Source of the DNA: Coprenecus sp949297365
GTDB lineage: Bacteria > Bacteroidota > Bacteroidia > Bacteroidales > UBA932
Length of the DNA: 64,000 nt
NCBI GenBank assembly: GCA_963931055.1
Contig: OZ006987.1
Coordinates: 186,001 to 250,000 of the forward strand
Direction of reading: 5' to 3'
A program made the translations under genes and the position numbers. Every line of letters starts with the position of its first letter. The stretch's first letter is position 1. The notes beneath the pieces are model-generated. The model saw nothing but the letters and a program-made list of their open reading frames with translations. It was not told where the DNA came from and searched no databases. Shown here one piece after another: positions 62,056 to 64,000 of the stretch.

Positions 62056-62104
62056 GCAAAGGTAAGCAGACTTTTCCGGACGGCGTTACCACTTCTGTAA
62101 AACT
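62056..62104. repeat. Direct repeat right of the Abi gene, with promoter
   Basis: Same sequence and orientation as 61128-61176 with one or two changes. The minus-strand TACCTTTG at 62057-62064 is about 90 bp upstream of the Abi ATG and is the best promoter candidate for it. Confidence 0.7.
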
Positions 62105-62209
62105 TCTGCCGGCGGCACTGCCGGACGGGGACGGAAATGCCGGATGGTTATTTTTTGAAGCGGTGGCGCAGGCTTTGGGAAATCGCTCCTGATTCACAGC
62201 AACTTACAA
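62080..62209. repeat. Repeat B copy 2 plus half of a REPIN-like element
   Basis: Matches 60673-60749, then continues GAAGCGGTGGCGCAGG to CAGCAACTTACAAA, the left half of the REPIN, and stops just before the central TGCACATTTG stem. A single REP-like half. Confidence 0.7.
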
Positions 62210-62286
62210 ACACCCACCGCTCCCCTACTTACCATATTACCGCCCCGGACTGCCTGCCGCTCTACACTTTCATAACATGACTGCAT

Positions 62287-62959
62287 CCACAACGGCAGCA
62301 TTTCCAGTGATTCGGTGCCGTTGCGGAACAAAGAGAAGCGATGAATGCGGCTCAGAACGCTTGTAGTGGCGGTATGCGCTTCCGGGACCTTCCACAACGG
62401 CAGCATTTCCCGCAATTCTCTGCCGTTGCGGAACAGGGAGAAGCGGTGAATGCGGCTCAGGACGCTTGTAGTGGCGGTGTGCGTTTCCAAGCCCTTCCAC
62501 AACGGCAGCGTTTTCCGTGATTCGGTGCCGTTGCGGAAGTAGGAGAGGTCGTGAATGCGGCTCAAAACGCTTATAGTGGCGGTGTGCGTTTCCGGGCCCA
62601 TCCACAACGGCAGCATTTCCCGTGATTCTCTGCCGCTGCGGAAAAGGGAGAAGCAGTAAATGCGGCCCAGAACGCCTGTGGAGGCGGTGTGCGTTTCAGG
62701 GCCCTTCCGCAACGGCAGCATTTCCCGTAATTCACTGCCGTTGCGGAACAGGGAGAAGCGGTGAATGCGGCTCAAAACGCTTATAGTGGCGGTGTGCGTT
62801 TCCAAGCCCTTCCACAACGGCAGCATTTTCCCCAATTCTCTGCCGTTGCGGAAAGAGGAGAAAGCGGTGAATGCGGCTCAGGACGCCTGTGGAGGCGGTG
62901 TGCGTTTCCGGGTGCATCCACAACGGCAGCGTTTCCCGCAATTCACTGCCGTTGCGGAA
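62287..62959. repeat. Tandem array of seven 105-bp units, each with a hairpin
   Basis: AACGGCAGC recurs at 62291, 62396, 62501, 62606, 62711, 62816 and 62922: period 105 bp, the last 106. Each unit has CAACGGCAG (or GCAACGGCAG) followed about 16 nt later by CTGCCGTTG, an 8-9 bp stem, plus GAGAAGCGGTGAATGCGGC. Units differ at scattered positions. The array starts 17 bp after the stop of the UvrA-like gene. Confidence 0.88.
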
Positions 62960-62975
62960 GGATGGGAGGAAGGAT

Positions 62976-64000
62976 TTACAGATACTGCTTGGTGATGGAG
63001 CGTGGGGCGGAAAGTACCCCGGAGGGGACGCCGAAGTAGAGGAGCTCGCCTCCGGAGCCGCCACCGTAGGGTCCGAGCTCGATGAGCCAGTCGGCGGACT
63101 TGATCAGGTCTGTGTTGTGCTCGACGAGGATGACAGTGTTGCCGGCCGAGACCATCGAGCGGAACAGGCGGCCGATATGCTCCACATCCTTGAAATGCAG
63201 GCCGTCCGTCGGCTCGTCAAGAATGAATATCCTGCGGCTCTGACCGAGGCGTGAGGCCAGTTTCATGCGCTGGAGCTCTCCGCCGGAGAGAGTAGACAGA
63301 GCCTGATTCAGATGCAGATAGACCAGTCCGACATCCATCAGCGGCCGCAGCTTCTCCTCTATCACCGTACCGGCGAAATACTTCGATGCCACCCGCACCG
63401 TCATGTCCATCACCTGAGCGATATTGTACTCTCCGCGGATCTTATATTGCAGGGCCTCGGGCGAATAGCGCAGACCTCCGCAGGCCTCGCAGACCGTCTC
63501 CACCGAATCCATGAATGCCATCTCGGAGACGATTACCCCCTTGCCGCCGCAGACAGGACAGCCGCCCTTCGAGTTGAAGGCGAACCAGTCCGCGCTGACC
63601 TTATTTTCCTTGGCGAAAATCTTCCGGATGTCGTCGGCCACGCCCATATAGGTGGCCGGTGTGGAGCGGAGGGATACTCCGATATTTTTCTGACTGATAT
63701 ACTCGATGTCCTCCTGCACCGGATATGCGTCCATCAGGCACTGGATCAACGAGCTCTTGCCCGAGCCGGCCACTCCTGCCACAACCGTAAGCACCCCGAG
63801 GGGGAAGTCCACCGAGATGTGCTTGAGATTGTGCAGCGAGGCATCCTCCACCTTGAAGAAAGACTTGGGCTGCAGCGGGGCCGGATTGAAATCCGAGGTC
63901 ATCTCCAGCATACGGCCTGTGTCGGTGCCGCTTCTAAGCAGCCATTCCAGCGGACCCTCGTACATTATCCGGCCGCCTTCCATTCCGGCACCGGGACCCA
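62976..64000 (-). CDS. UvrA-paralogue ABC ATPase (5' end beyond window)
   Basis: 3' part of a UvrA-like ATPase; the frame is open through position 64000 with residues GPGAG before MEGGRIMYEG, the conserved UvrA inter-domain sequence. Second ABC unit: Walker A GVAGSGKSSL, zinc module CPVCGGKG...CEACGG, signature LSTLSGGELQRMKLASRLG, Walker B RIFILDEPTDGLHFKDVE, and His-loop ILVEHN. The short zinc module and the small insertion mark a UvrA2/DrrC-type paralogue, often linked to drug or DNA-ligand tolerance, rather than housekeeping UvrA. Confidence 0.85.
   Translation of the reverse strand, partial: GPGAGMEGGRIMYEGPLEWLLRSGTDTGRMLEMTSDFNPAPLQPKSFFKVEDASLHNLKHISVDFPLGVLTVVAGVAGSGKSSLIQCLMDAYPVQEDIEYISQKNIGVSLRSTPATYMGVADDIRKIFAKENKVSADWFAFNSKGGCPVCGGKGVIVSEMAFMDSVETVCEACGGLRYSPEALQYKIRGEYNIAQVMDMTVRVASKYFAGTVIEEKLRPLMDVGLVYLHLNQALSTLSGGELQRMKLASRLGQSRRIFILDEPTDGLHFKDVEHIGRLFRSMVSAGNTVILVEHNTDLIKSADWLIELGPYGGGSGGELLYFGVPSGVLSAPRSITKQYL

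Noticed and set aside
62194..62835. 213-codon repeat protein on the minus strand
   Set aside because: The frame stays open only because the repeat unit is 105 bp (35 codons); several frames are open through the array, there is no recognisable start region, and the last unit breaks the phase.
62287..62959. CRISPR array
   Set aside because: The whole 105-bp unit is repeated; there are no unique spacers and no cas genes.

Overview
This window is chromosomal DNA from a member of the Bacteroidota, most likely the order Bacteroidales. Several things point there: many promoters have the Bacteroidota -7 element TAnnTTTG; the primary sigma factor is the short RpoD form; Shine-Dalgarno sites are scarce; a V-type ATPase and Kor-type oxidoreductase genes sit in the usual Bacteroidales arrangements; and 6S RNA lies between zapA and rny. 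By eye most of the window is moderately GC-rich. The stretch 25.5-37.5 kb is clearly AT-rich and reads as horizontally acquired. I cannot name a genus or species.

Layout. 0-2.8 kb: end of a V-type ATPase operon (D partial, I, K). 3.3-5.7 kb: a surface leucine-rich-repeat lipoprotein and a uracil-glycosylase-like protein. 6.7-11.3 kb, minus strand: a purine/methylthioadenosine salvage operon (mtaD-like deaminase, purine nucleoside phosphorylase, mtnA, HAD phosphatase, metallo-beta-lactamase hydrolase). 11.5-16.6 kb, plus strand: an energy operon with ADP-forming acyl-CoA synthetase, a small membrane protein that ORF length cut-offs would miss, and the four subunits of a 2-oxoacid:ferredoxin oxidoreductase; two steps of this pathway give reduced ferredoxin and then ATP. 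16.6-25.2 kb: ORF6N protein, hotdog thioesterase, umuDC, RNase Y, 6S RNA, zapA with a coiled-coil partner, an omega-amidase-like enzyme, polyprenol-phosphate mannosyltransferase and dihydroorotase.

25.5-37.5 kb: a 15-gene minus-strand island, the most unusual part of the window. It combines type VII secretion-like parts (a FtsK/EssC-like ATPase with three ATPase-like domains of which only the middle one has a Walker A motif, and three small WXG100-like proteins carrying W-x-D instead of W-x-G) with a TerY-like signalling set (two VWA proteins, a PP2C phosphatase and a Ser/Thr kinase with a C-terminal membrane anchor). The phosphatase is fused through a membrane segment to an extracytoplasmic formylglycine-generating-enzyme-like domain. 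An IS4-family element with an 11-bp target duplication sits upstream of the island, followed by a RAYT-type (Y1) transposase gene and a REPIN-like palindrome that recurs on the other side of the island and again at 60.8 kb.

40.3-52.6 kb, minus strand: a housekeeping run (degP/htrA, rpoD, M3 peptidase, argS, ygiQ, a small acidic protein, ClC channel, tex). 52.7-56.4 kb: dnaN, a DnaQ-like exonuclease, an unknown protein and a HI0933-like flavoprotein. 56.5-60.0 kb: tRNA-Thr(CGT), a MacB/FtsX-type permease and a YugP-like zinc peptidase. 60.0-64.0 kb: an accessory patch with a toxin-antitoxin pair whose VapC is frameshifted, a HEPN-type Abi protein between direct repeats, a seven-unit 105-bp hairpin array, and the 3' part of a UvrA paralogue that runs off the window. 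All assignments rest on reading the sequence; no database search was run.
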